Origin: an uncultured Pseudomonadota bacterium
GTDB lineage: Bacteria > SAR324 > NAC60-12
Length of the DNA: 9,590 nt
Assembly (NCBI GenBank): GCA_913052275.1
Contig: CAJXDX010000060.1
Location: 1-9,590, forward strand
Direction: 5' to 3'
The notes under the pieces are model-generated. The model was given only the letters and a program-made list of their open reading frames with translations, made no database searches and had not been told where the DNA came from. The position numbers and the translations under genes were made by a program. Within the stretch, counting starts at the first letter, position 1. The number at the start of each line of letters is the position of its first letter. Shown in pieces: positions 1 through 7,121 of this stretch.

Positions 1-105
1 AATCCATGAATTTTCATGGTTGCGGCCAAGCACTATCCCACGTCCCGGGTAAGCGTTCTCAGAAATATGCCTGCTGAAATTACGTGCAGCAAGCTCTTTA
101 ATCAA
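1..105 (-). CDS. Probable IMP cyclohydrolase family protein, N-terminal fragment
   Basis: An open frame runs off the left edge of the window and reads as the start of a protein of about 35 residues. Residues 19-31 (NAYPGRGIVLGRN) closely resemble the N-terminal signature NPYPGRGI(V/I)xG that I know from the IMP cyclohydrolase-like family (inosinicase, PF07826). Members of that family close FAICAR to IMP in the last step of de novo purine synthesis. The chosen start is a TTG one base after the rng stop codon, which suggests translational coupling; another in-frame TTG at 126 would overlap the end of rng. Neither has a clear Shine-Dalgarno sequence. It is the last visible member of the minus-strand operon. 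The identification rests on one short motif, so it is only moderately sure. Confidence 0.5.
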   Translation of the reverse strand, partial: MIKELAARNFSRHISENAYPGRGIVLGRNHENSWI

Positions 106-106
106 T

Positions 107-1576
107 TCAATATTCGTAAAGCTCAAATTGTTCGTGATGCAAATCGTCTGAAACTTTGAAAGTAATGGTGCGTCCCATTTCCTCTTCCAGTGATTCAACT
201 GCTTCCTGCTCTTCCTGCTGGATATATCTGTGGACATCAGAGTGCAAAAATAAGGTTATGGAACCTTTAGTGTTTTGGCGGCAGCTTCTTCTGATTTCCC
301 TAAAGGCTTCATAGCTGACCGTCGAAGCTGACTTGATCTGACCGGTTCCATCACAATATGGACAGGGATCACAAAGGTAGCGGTTAAGATTTTCACGATC
401 ACGCTTACGTGTCATTTCCACCAGTCCCATCTCGCTGATCTGTAAAATCTTGCTTCGTGCCTTATCAGTGCGCAGGTGGTCCTTAAGAGTCTGATAAACC
501 ATCTGCCGATGCTGCTGACTTTCCATGTCGATGAAATCGATAATGATTATTCCCCCGATATTACGCAATTGCAGCTGGTAGACGATCTCCTCAGCAGCTT
601 CAATGTTGGTTCGGAAAATCGTATTTTCATGACTTTCCTTACCCACAAAACGGCCTGTATTCACATCAACCGAAGTAAGTGCTTCAGTCTGATCAATCAC
701 AAGGTGCCCTCCGGAACGCAGCCAGACTTTATTTCCAAGAGCGCGATCTATTTCATTCTCAATTCCGTAATGGTCAAATAAAGGTTCCGGTTTTGTGTAG
801 TTCTCCAGCACAGAACTGTAACGCGGCAGATAGGACCGTACAAACTGGCGAATTTTTTGAAACTGCGTCTTATCATCCACCACCAGCTTCCTTACATCAG
901 AAGAGAAAATATCACGGATGGTACGGAAAACAACATTCAGATCTGAATGCAAAAGCGACGGCGCTGGAAGTGAGCGGAACTTTTCCAGGATATCGTTCCA
1001 TATTGATACGAGGTAATTAATATCAGAATGCAAATCTTCTTCAGTGTGCCCTTCTGCCACAGTACGAATGATGAATCCTGAATTTTCAGGGCGCAGACGA
1101 TCCACAATTTCCTTGAGCCGCTCACGTTCTCTTTCCATGCTGATTTGACGGGAAACCCCTAAAGTCTGCGTTGTCGGCAGATAAACCAGGTTCCTTCCCG
1201 GTATTGAAACATGGTTTGTGATTCGGGCGCCCTTTGTTCCGATCGGGCCTTTTGAAACCTGTACCAGAACATCCTGTCCTTCCTGAATCAACTGACCGAT
1301 TTCTTTTTTTTCACCATTTTCCCTTGGAGAATCTCCAAGTATTTCATTTTCAGGAAGTATGTCGTCAATATGTAAAAATGCTGCCCTTTCTTCGCCAATG
1401 TCAACAAATGCTGACTCCATTCCCGGCAGGACATTCAGTACTTTCCCTTTGTAAATATTGTCCACAACACGCATTACTTTTTCACGCTCATGGTGCAGTT
1501 CAGTCAAGAGTCCTCCTTCCATCACTGCAACACGGGTCTCATGCGAGGTGTGATTTATGATAATTTCTTTTGTCAT
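107..1576 (-). CDS. rng: Ribonuclease G/E family endoribonuclease
   Basis: This 489-residue protein has the size of RNase G and lacks the long C-terminal scaffold of Escherichia coli RNase E. Such enzymes are 5'-end-sensitive endonucleases that cut single-stranded AU-rich RNA in rRNA maturation and mRNA decay. An S1-type RNA-binding domain covers about residues 36-127 (VDNIYKGKV, AFVDIGEERAAFLHI). The two metal-binding aspartates of the DNase I-like catalytic core are present: D304 in SVDVNTG and D347 in IIIIDFIDM. A CPYC pair (C405, C408) matches the zinc-link cysteines that join subunits. The ATG start lies five bases after the pdxJ stop, and the N-terminus aligns with the usual family start. 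It is cotranscribed with pdxJ and probably with the downstream purine gene. The family call is secure; G versus E is chosen by length. Confidence 0.95.
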   Translation of the reverse strand: MTKEIIINHTSHETRVAVMEGGLLTELHHEREKVMRVVDNIYKGKVLNVLPGMESAFVDIGEERAAFLHIDDILPENEILGDSPRENGEKKEIGQLIQEGQDVLVQVSKGPIGTKGARITNHVSIPGRNLVYLPTTQTLGVSRQISMERERERLKEIVDRLRPENSGFIIRTVAEGHTEEDLHSDINYLVSIWNDILEKFRSLPAPSLLHSDLNVVFRTIRDIFSSDVRKLVVDDKTQFQKIRQFVRSYLPRYSSVLENYTKPEPLFDHYGIENEIDRALGNKVWLRSGGHLVIDQTEALTSVDVNTGRFVGKESHENTIFRTNIEAAEEIVYQLQLRNIGGIIIIDFIDMESQQHRQMVYQTLKDHLRTDKARSKILQISEMGLVEMTRKRDRENLNRYLCDPCPYCDGTGQIKSASTVSYEAFREIRRSCRQNTKGSITLFLHSDVHRYIQQEEQEAVESLEEEMGRTITFKVSDDLHHEQFELYEY

Positions 1577-1581
1577 ATCAA

Positions 1582-2304
1582 TTATGAATTACGAATGATT
1601 ATTTCTTTCATTTCCCTGACTGCTTGAGAAATTCCTACAAAAATTGCCCGGCTGACAATGCTGTGACCGATGTTTAATTCGCGTAAATGCGGAAGACCGC
1701 AAATCCGCTGGGTATTGATATAGTTCAGTCCGTGTCCGGCATTCACCTGCAGTTTTTGCTGATGAGCGGTTTCTGCTCCTGATACCAGGCGCTGGTATTC
1801 ACTGTCAAGTTCGGCAATGTTTTTCACATTTGCATAACAGCCGGTATGCAGTTCAACATCCTCGGCGCCTATTTCTCTGCTTGCCTTGATCTGCTCTTCT
1901 TCAGGATCAATGAACAGGCTGACACGGATTCCGGCGTCACGAATCTGTTTAATTCCATCGCGCATTATATTTGAGGCTCCAATTACATCGAGTCCGCCTT
2001 CGGTTGTGATCTCTTCACGTTTTTCCGGAACTAAGGTAACAATGTCCGGACGAATCTCGAGTGCAATGCCAAACATTTCTTCTGTGGCAGCCATTTCAAG
2101 GTTCAGTCTGGTTTGCACTGTTTGCCTCAGAATTCGCACGTCCCGATCTATGATGTGCCTGCGGTCTTCACGCAGATGAATCGTTATACCGTCCGCTCCA
2201 GCCAGCTCCACAAGTCCTGCTGCGGTTACAGGATCAGGCTCGCTTATCTGTCGCGCCTGACGCACTGTTGCCACATGATCGATGTTGATATGCAATGCAA
2301 TCAT
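1582..2304 (-). CDS. pdxJ: Pyridoxine 5'-phosphate synthase PdxJ
   Basis: PdxJ condenses 1-deoxy-D-xylulose 5-phosphate with 3-amino-2-oxopropyl phosphate to form pyridoxine 5'-phosphate, the ring-closing step of the DXP-dependent vitamin B6 pathway in the cytoplasm. The 240-residue length is typical of this TIM-barrel enzyme. The family motifs are all visible: NIDHVATVRQAR (residues 7-18), IHLREDRRHI (42-51) with the active-site histidine, LNLEMA with E70, TLVPEKR (90-96), ELHTGCYA (151-158), VNAGHGLNY (187-195) and NIGHSIVSRA (211-220). The ATG start lies two bases beyond the stop of the ybbR gene, so the two are probably translationally coupled. Its place after a cdaA-ybbR pair is familiar from deltaproteobacteria-like gene orders, where glmM usually intervenes. 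No sign of decay is visible. Confidence 0.97.
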   Translation of the reverse strand: MIALHINIDHVATVRQARQISEPDPVTAAGLVELAGADGITIHLREDRRHIIDRDVRILRQTVQTRLNLEMAATEEMFGIALEIRPDIVTLVPEKREEITTEGGLDVIGASNIMRDGIKQIRDAGIRVSLFIDPEEEQIKASREIGAEDVELHTGCYANVKNIAELDSEYQRLVSGAETAHQQKLQVNAGHGLNYINTQRICGLPHLRELNIGHSIVSRAIFVGISQAVREMKEIIIRNS

Positions 2305-2306
2305 TT

Positions 2307-3212
2307 TTAGTTTTTTTCATTTTTAACCCAGACTGAAACAATGGGCCACTGCTGCAGAACTGTTATTCCTTCAGGAGTAACAACTTTTGGTGTCACTTTA
2401 GGATACTCTCCGGGCTCGAATGTTGAAAGATCAATTTCACCAATAAAATCATCTTTATCAAGTTCCTTAATTATGCCTTCTGGTCCTTCCACAAACACAT
2501 TGAATGTCTTGGGATTTATAACGCTCACGTATTCAACATTACTCAATTGAACCGGAACATTGTCAAATCTCCTCCTGATGGGCAAACTGTTAATGGTTAC
2601 TTCCGCAGTGTAGTAATCAACATCCTGGTGGATTACCTGCACATTCCCTCCCGGCAGATCCAGATCAACCCTCATGGTGGCGCTTTCTTTGAGTCCTTCC
2701 AGTTCAATCTCATGTGCTGAAATATGATCAAGTTTTTCCAGCACCGAACGCGGACCCCGCATGGTAAGCGTGTCAGGAACTATTTTTATAGCACCAAGCA
2801 GGTAACCTGTTTTCGGTGTCCCTTGATAACGGGGTTTTATGGGATAAGTTTTTTCGATCAGCTCCTCGATGCTGACAGTAATCTGCGATGGATGAATGCG
2901 GGTTATTTGTACCTTGACCGGAGATAAAATATGATTTTCTGTGAGCACATAGGACAAGGTTCCTTCCTTAGCATTTTCCAAATCCAGAACTGCCTGAATC
3001 TCCTGTGGGTTAAATGATTCCCTGCTGTTTGTGTGTGCAACTATGTTCACCTGCGGCGGATCAGACGTAACCTGGAATGCTGTAGAGACGTTCTTGAAAA
3101 CCACCGGAGCATAAAAACTCATCTGAATAGGTTCTCCGGATTTTCTTGCCAGAAACCAGACGAATACGGCCAGGACCACTGCCAGTACTTTATAAGAAAC
3201 ATCAGTTCGCAT
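2307..3212 (-). CDS. YbbR-domain membrane protein, CdaR-like regulator of CdaA
   Basis: This 301-residue protein has one N-terminal membrane segment (about residues 7-22, hydrophobic, ending in WFLARKSG) followed by an extracytoplasmic part made of about three YbbR-type repeats, roughly residues 30-115, 118-205 and 208-297. The repeats carry typical patterns such as ITRIHPSQITVSIEE and MRGPRSVLEKLDHISAHEIE. In firmicutes the equivalent protein, CdaR, binds the membrane part of the diadenylate cyclase CdaA and tunes c-di-AMP output. The same role is inferred here because the gene begins nine bases after the cdaA stop. The ATG is preceded by a GGA element at a usable distance. Firmicute CdaR often has four repeats, so this one seems slightly shorter. 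The symbol cdaR is plausible but not proven outside firmicutes. Confidence 0.88.
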   Translation of the reverse strand: MRTDVSYKVLAVVLAVFVWFLARKSGEPIQMSFYAPVVFKNVSTAFQVTSDPPQVNIVAHTNSRESFNPQEIQAVLDLENAKEGTLSYVLTENHILSPVKVQITRIHPSQITVSIEELIEKTYPIKPRYQGTPKTGYLLGAIKIVPDTLTMRGPRSVLEKLDHISAHEIELEGLKESATMRVDLDLPGGNVQVIHQDVDYYTAEVTINSLPIRRRFDNVPVQLSNVEYVSVINPKTFNVFVEGPEGIIKELDKDDFIGEIDLSTFEPGEYPKVTPKVVTPEGITVLQQWPIVSVWVKNEKN

Positions 3213-3221
3213 TTGTCCAGC

Positions 3222-4121
3222 TCAGTTTGTTTTCAGAGAAGGATTTTTTGAGGCCACTGCAGCCGTACCTGTTTGAGAAGTTGTTTCAGCTTTCTCAGTC
3301 TCTTTTTTCCTGGAAGTATCCTTAATCTCCTTTTTATGGATTGAAGCAGGGATTTTACCTGCAAGTACCTCCAGCAGGTCTTTGCGAATATCTTCATTTT
3401 TTCCTCGGATCAACTGCCCGCGGTAACTGAGGCTGATTTCTTTGCGTTCTTCCGAAACAATCAGTACTGCTGCATCAGTTTCTTCAGTCAGACCTATTGC
3501 GGCACGATGCCTCGTTCCCAGTGAAGAGCTCAGCCTGCTGTTCATGGAAACCGGCAGTATGCATTGAGCAGCCAGCAAATCACCTTTGTTGCTGATAACA
3601 ACGGCACCGTCGTGCAAAGGTGATGAAGGATGAAAGATACTCAGCAAAAGCGATTCACTGACAGCAGCATTTATCTGTGTTCCACGGTCGCTGTAATTCT
3701 TTAGACCGACTTCCTGTTCCAGTACTATCAGAGCACCGATGCTTTTCTGTGACATCACCAGGCAAGCCTGGAGTATGCTGTCCACCACATCCCTTTTTTT
3801 GTCCAATCCTTCCCGGAAAAGTGTAAAAACTCCGATTTGCGCAAGCGCGTTCCGTATATCAGCCTGAAAGAGAACTACAAGCACCAGAACAAGAGATTGC
3901 CCTAAATTATCCAGCAGCAGCTGAGTAGCTTCCAGATTCATCATCAGTGAGACAAGATAAAGGCCCAGCAGAGCGACAAAACCAATAAGCATGGGGATGG
4001 TACGTGTTCCCCTGATTAGAATCAGAATGCGGTAGATTACCAGTGAAAGAAGTATTATGTCTAAAAGGTCTTGCCAGCGAAGGGAAAATTTACCGGTAAA
4101 GTAAGGCAAGAATGTTTCCAC
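3222..4121 (-). CDS. cdaA: Membrane diadenylate cyclase CdaA (DAC/DisA_N domain)
   Basis: CdaA joins two ATP molecules into the second messenger cyclic di-AMP at the inner face of the cytoplasmic membrane. The N-terminus has about three hydrophobic segments (residues 18-36, 42-62 and 75-87), as in the CdaA class. The DAC domain follows at about residues 95-260 and contains both catalytic signatures: LHDGAVVI with DGA at 171-173, and GTRHRAAIG at 202-210 with RHR at 204-206. The start is GTG, because no better in-frame start precedes METFLPYF; a GAG triplet upstream gives only weak ribosome binding. Beyond residue 262 there is a charged tail rich in Lys, Thr and Ser of some 35 residues with no recognisable fold. 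The ybbR-domain gene follows at once, the standard cdaA-cdaR pairing, but glmM does not. Confidence 0.95.
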   Translation of the reverse strand: METFLPYFTGKFSLRWQDLLDIILLSLVIYRILILIRGTRTIPMLIGFVALLGLYLVSLMMNLEATQLLLDNLGQSLVLVLVVLFQADIRNALAQIGVFTLFREGLDKKRDVVDSILQACLVMSQKSIGALIVLEQEVGLKNYSDRGTQINAAVSESLLLSIFHPSSPLHDGAVVISNKGDLLAAQCILPVSMNSRLSSSLGTRHRAAIGLTEETDAAVLIVSEERKEISLSYRGQLIRGKNEDIRKDLLEVLAGKIPASIHKKEIKDTSRKKETEKAETTSQTGTAAVASKNPSLKTN

Positions 4122-4189
4122 TGATATCTCGGGAAGGGTAAGAGGTTAGAGGTTATTTAATTACAGGCTATGCAATGTATTGTTGTCAG

Positions 4190-4195
4190 ATTATA
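4190..4195 (-). promoter_or_regulatory. Possible -10 box of a promoter for cdaA
   Basis: A perfect TATAAT on the minus strand lies in the 107-base gap between ftsH and cdaA, about 70 bases before the cdaA GTG. No convincing -35 hexamer lies 15-18 bases upstream (the region reads CAATGC or similar). It may be a weak internal promoter or just chance in AT-rich DNA. The same gap has a small hairpin immediately after the ftsH stop (arms 4225-4229 and 4212-4216), not followed by a T-run, so I do not call it a terminator. Confidence 0.22.
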
Positions 4196-4228
4196 TTTTG
4201 TCTTACAGAACAGCATTGTTCCGGATGC

Positions 4229-6067
4229 TTATTTTGTTTTTTGTTTGTCAGTCTTAACAGTACTCTTTTTTGCTTTTGGCTCATACTCCTGCATAGCCTG
4301 AAGCACACAATCTCCATCGATAGTTTCCTGCTCAATCAATGTTTTTGCAAGAGATTCCAGTGCTTTGCGGTATTTTTTCAATATTTTTTTTGCGCGTTCA
4401 TAAGAGGAACTTAGAATCTCCAGCACTTCCTCATCAATCATGCGCATGGATTCATTGCTGAATTCCTTGTGCTGCTGCAGGTCTCGTCCAAGAAAAACAT
4501 GTCCTGCATCTTCCACGTATGTCAGCGGTCCAAGTTTTTCACTCATTCCCCACTGGCACACCATTTTGCGGGCAAGTTCAGTAGCTCTTTTCAGGTCATC
4601 ACTTGCACCTGTAGTGTAACGATTGAAAACCAGCTGCTCTGCCGCACGTCCTCCCATTGTCATGGCAATTTGTCCCAGCAATGCTCGTTTGTTATGGCTG
4701 TGCCTGTCTTCTTCCGGCAGCAGCATGGTAACCCCCAAAGCACGACCACGTGGAATTATACTCACCTTGTGAATGGGATCAACTTCTTCGATGCTGGCTG
4801 CAACAAGAGCATGTCCGACTTCGTGATAGGCAGTGGTTTCCTTTTCTTCATCGCTTATCAGCAGACTCCTGCGTTCCGCGCCCATCATTACTTTATCCCT
4901 GGCATGTTCAAAATCCTCGTTGCCAACTGTTTCCTTATCCTGCCTTGCTGCCCAAAGTGCGGCCTCGTTGACAAGATTTGCCAGGTCTGCACCTGTAAAA
5001 CCGGGAGTCCCACGAGCAATTGTGTTAAGACTTACTTCCTTATCCAGCTCAATATTCTTGCTGTGAGTTTTAAGAATGTTTTCCCGCCCCTTGATATCAG
5101 GCGCCGGAACGACCACATGCCTGTCAAAACGTCCCGGACGCAGCAGGGCCGGGTCAAGCACATCCGGACGGTTTGTAGCCGCAATCACAATAATACCTTC
5201 ATTGACCTCAAATCCGTCCATTTCCACAAGCAGCTGGTTAAGCGTCTGCTCCCGCTCATCGTTACCCCCTCCAAGTCCTGCGCCGCGGCTGCGTCCCACC
5301 GCATCAATTTCGTCAATGAAGATGATGCACGGGGCGTGTTTTTTTCCCTGCACGAACATATCCCGAACTCGGCTGGCTCCAACACCTACAAACATTTCTA
5401 CAAAATCAGACCCGCTGATACTGAAAAAAGGTACCGCCGCTTCCCCGGCAATTGCCTTGGCAAGCAATGTTTTTCCTGTCCCAGGTTCTCCCATCAGCAA
5501 AACTCCACGTGGAATTTCACCACCGAGACGCTCAAATTTTCCGGGATCCTTGAGAAAATCCACAATTTCCTCAAGTTCTTCTCGAGATTCATCAATCCCC
5601 TGTACGTCTCCAAATTTTATAGGATTGTCTTCTGTGTTGGTTATCCGTGAACGAATTTTGCCAAAACCCATCGCACGGCTCCCGCCTCCCTGCACCTGTC
5701 GCATAAAGAAAAGCCAGATTCCAATGATAAGGATCATCGGAAGCCAGCTGTTGAGAATGGCCAGAAACAGATTGGTTTGATCTGTAGGTTCCACCCGAAC
5801 ACGAACCTGATGGCGATCAAGTATTTCAAACAGGGCCGGATAGTTGGGAACCTGAGTTTGGAATGAGCCGTTTGTGTTGCTTACTCCGTGTACCTGACTG
5901 CCTCGTATAGAAACCTCGAGTACTGATCCGGATTCAATTTGTGAAATAAATTCTGAGAAAGTTATTTTCCTTTCGTCTGATTCCCTGGGACCGACAAGAT
6001 TGAAAAGCATAAGCATAACCAGGCCGATCACCAGCCAAATCCCTATATTTCTTAAAAAAGTGTTCAC
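4229..6067 (-). CDS. ftsH: ATP-dependent zinc metalloprotease FtsH
   Basis: FtsH is a hexameric membrane-anchored AAA+ protease that extracts and degrades misfolded membrane proteins and selected regulators. The 612-residue protein has the complete family plan. A first membrane segment covers residues 8-26, an extracytoplasmic part follows to about 103, and a second membrane segment spans 104-122. The AAA domain (about 150-390) has Walker A GEPGTGKT at 193-200, the pore motif FVG at 226-228, Walker B IIFIDE at 248-253 and the second region of homology with arginine fingers R313 and R316. The protease domain has the zinc site HEVGH at 415-419 and a third ligand in TGASDD (probably D491). The tail after 595 is rich in lysine. 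The start is GTG with no clear Shine-Dalgarno; the N-terminus matches family starts. It heads the minus-strand gene block. Confidence 0.98.
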   Translation of the reverse strand: MNTFLRNIGIWLVIGLVMLMLFNLVGPRESDERKITFSEFISQIESGSVLEVSIRGSQVHGVSNTNGSFQTQVPNYPALFEILDRHQVRVRVEPTDQTNLFLAILNSWLPMILIIGIWLFFMRQVQGGGSRAMGFGKIRSRITNTEDNPIKFGDVQGIDESREELEEIVDFLKDPGKFERLGGEIPRGVLLMGEPGTGKTLLAKAIAGEAAVPFFSISGSDFVEMFVGVGASRVRDMFVQGKKHAPCIIFIDEIDAVGRSRGAGLGGGNDEREQTLNQLLVEMDGFEVNEGIIVIAATNRPDVLDPALLRPGRFDRHVVVPAPDIKGRENILKTHSKNIELDKEVSLNTIARGTPGFTGADLANLVNEAALWAARQDKETVGNEDFEHARDKVMMGAERRSLLISDEEKETTAYHEVGHALVAASIEEVDPIHKVSIIPRGRALGVTMLLPEEDRHSHNKRALLGQIAMTMGGRAAEQLVFNRYTTGASDDLKRATELARKMVCQWGMSEKLGPLTYVEDAGHVFLGRDLQQHKEFSNESMRMIDEEVLEILSSSYERAKKILKKYRKALESLAKTLIEQETIDGDCVLQAMQEYEPKAKKSTVKTDKQKTK

Positions 6068-6095
6068 AGATTTATAAATTTAATGTTATTAAATA

Positions 6096-6119
6096 TGATT
6101 GTAAACAGTATCACAATCA
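6096..6119. repeat. Perfect 7-base inverted repeat, possible operator
   Basis: TGATTGT at 6096-6102 and ACAATCA at 6113-6119 are exact reverse complements separated by ten bases. The centre-to-centre distance is 17 bases, less than two helical turns, so binding of a dimeric regulator is conceivable. It lies about 30-50 bases before the ftsH start, inside the presumed ftsH leader, and away from the nadK gene. No T-run follows on either strand in terminator position. The symmetry is seen; an operator role is inference. Confidence 0.35.
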
Positions 6120-6135
6120 CGGCTTAAAAACAAGT

Positions 6136-6163
6136 TTGAGGCCAATAAAATACTGATTATAAT
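6136..6163 (+). promoter_or_regulatory. Candidate sigma-70-type promoter for nadK-tolA-tolB
   Basis: TTGAGG at 6136-6141 and a perfect TATAAT at 6158-6163 are spaced by 16 bases, with a TG two bases ahead of the -10 box. Transcription would begin near 6170 and give a leader of about 120 bases before the nadK GTG. A separate TTGACA at 6225-6230 on the same strand has no acceptable -10 box at 16-18 bases. The region is AT-rich, so chance matches are likely to some extent. Confidence 0.42.
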
Positions 6164-6176
6164 TAAATTGGTTAAT

Positions 6177-6206
6177 AATATACTTCTTTCACTAAATAAG
6201 CGACAA
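6177..6206 (-). promoter_or_regulatory. Candidate sigma-70-type promoter for ftsH
   Basis: On the minus strand, TTGTCG (6206-6201) and TATATT (6182-6177) are separated by 18 bases, matching four and five of the six consensus positions. Initiation would fall near 6170, about 100 bases before the ftsH GTG, and the transcript would run through the 7-base inverted repeat. It faces the candidate nadK promoter, so the two predicted start points nearly coincide. Confidence 0.35.
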
Positions 6207-6290
6207 TCATTAAGGGTTTTTCACTTGACATGAAAACCGGAATTACTCGAAGATGCTGTAAAAACCTGATAATTATTTACGTAAAGAATT

Positions 6291-7109
6291 GTGAGCGAAA
6301 ATAAAATTAGTCTGCGCAGAGTGGGGATTTTTTCTACACAGTCAGAGCAGCCCCTGTACGATTTTCTGCAGGATTGGTTTGTACCGCACGGCATAGAGAT
6401 GTCTACGCTTGAAGAAGGTGTAAAAAGCAGGGACGGCCTGGACCTGGTTATTTCATTTGGCGGTGATGGAACCGTGCTGGCGGCTTTGAGCCTGTTTCCG
6501 CAATGCCCCGTTCTTGCAGTCAATTTCGGCAATGTAGGATTTCTGACGGCGGGAGACCGGGAAGAACTGGCTGATATGCTGCAAAGCGTACTTGACGGAA
6601 ATTATATAATCAGTGAACGTTCTGTGCTTGAATGCGTGCACCCTCATGGAACTGATTATGCAGTGAATGAAATTGTAATTCGGGGCGCTACAAGGCTGAT
6701 TGCAGTAGAGTTAAGCATTAATGATCAGCATATCAGGCGTGTTCGCGGGGATGGCGTGATTGTAGGTACTGCCACTGGAAGCACTGCATATTTGCTGGCA
6801 GCCGGTTCTCCGATCGTGATGCCGGAATTGCGCTGTATGATCATCACAGGCCTGAATGAGTATGATTTCAGGTCTCGGCACCTGGTAATAACGGCCGACT
6901 CTAAAATCAGGCTGGCAGTTTCGGAGCAAACCCATGAAAAGGAAATATATCTTTCAGCTGACGGAAAAGAAAAAGTGCCTCTTGAAATTGGTGACGAAGT
7001 CTTGATTCGTGAATCAAGCAGGCAGGCAAAATTAATTTTCATGGAAAAGAATTATTTTTTTCACAACCTCTCTTCCCGCCTGTCATGGTTTCGCAGCGGT
7101 GAAAAATAG
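6291..7109 (+). CDS. nadK: NAD kinase
   Basis: NAD kinase phosphorylates NAD to NADP and is the only de novo source of NADP in most bacteria. The 272-residue protein shows the catalytic GGDGT at 57-61, NFGNVGFLT at 78-86, the NE pair at 126-127 and DGVIVGTATGSTAY at 154-167, close to the usual DGLIVSTPTGSTAY. AGSPIVMPEL (171-180) also fits. The next conserved stretch, usually of the form TPIxPHSLxxRP, reads ITGLNEYDFRSRHLVI here (185-200), so several otherwise conserved residues differ. The start is GTG because an in-frame TAA lies three codons upstream and the next ATG is at codon 37. The ribosome-binding signal is weak (AAAGAA). It is the first plus-strand gene and a TolA-like gene follows after 12 bases. 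Confidence 0.93.
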   Translation: MSENKISLRRVGIFSTQSEQPLYDFLQDWFVPHGIEMSTLEEGVKSRDGLDLVISFGGDGTVLAALSLFPQCPVLAVNFGNVGFLTAGDREELADMLQSVLDGNYIISERSVLECVHPHGTDYAVNEIVIRGATRLIAVELSINDQHIRRVRGDGVIVGTATGSTAYLLAAGSPIVMPELRCMIITGLNEYDFRSRHLVITADSKIRLAVSEQTHEKEIYLSADGKEKVPLEIGDEVLIRESSRQAKLIFMEKNYFFHNLSSRLSWFRSGEK

Positions 7110-7121
7110 CAGCATCTAATT

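Noticed and set aside
4212..4229. Hairpin AGCAT-N8-ATGCT next to the ftsH stop
   Set aside because: The stem has only five base pairs and no T-run follows on the ftsH transcript. The T-rich stretch lies on the plus-strand side, where no gene ends.
4469..5650. A 393-codon open frame on the plus strand, antisense to ftsH
   Set aside because: It lies wholly inside ftsH, whose protein matches its family from end to end. The antisense translation has no recognisable domain and looks like a product of ftsH codon composition.
5076..5780. A 234-codon plus-strand frame rich in Ser, Pro and Arg inside ftsH
   Set aside because: Low-complexity composition, no motifs and full overlap with the AAA domain coding sequence; a shadow frame.
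6225..6230. Perfect TTGACA as a -35 box for nadK
   Set aside because: No hexamer resembling TATAAT lies 16-18 bases downstream; the pair at 6136-6163 is better.
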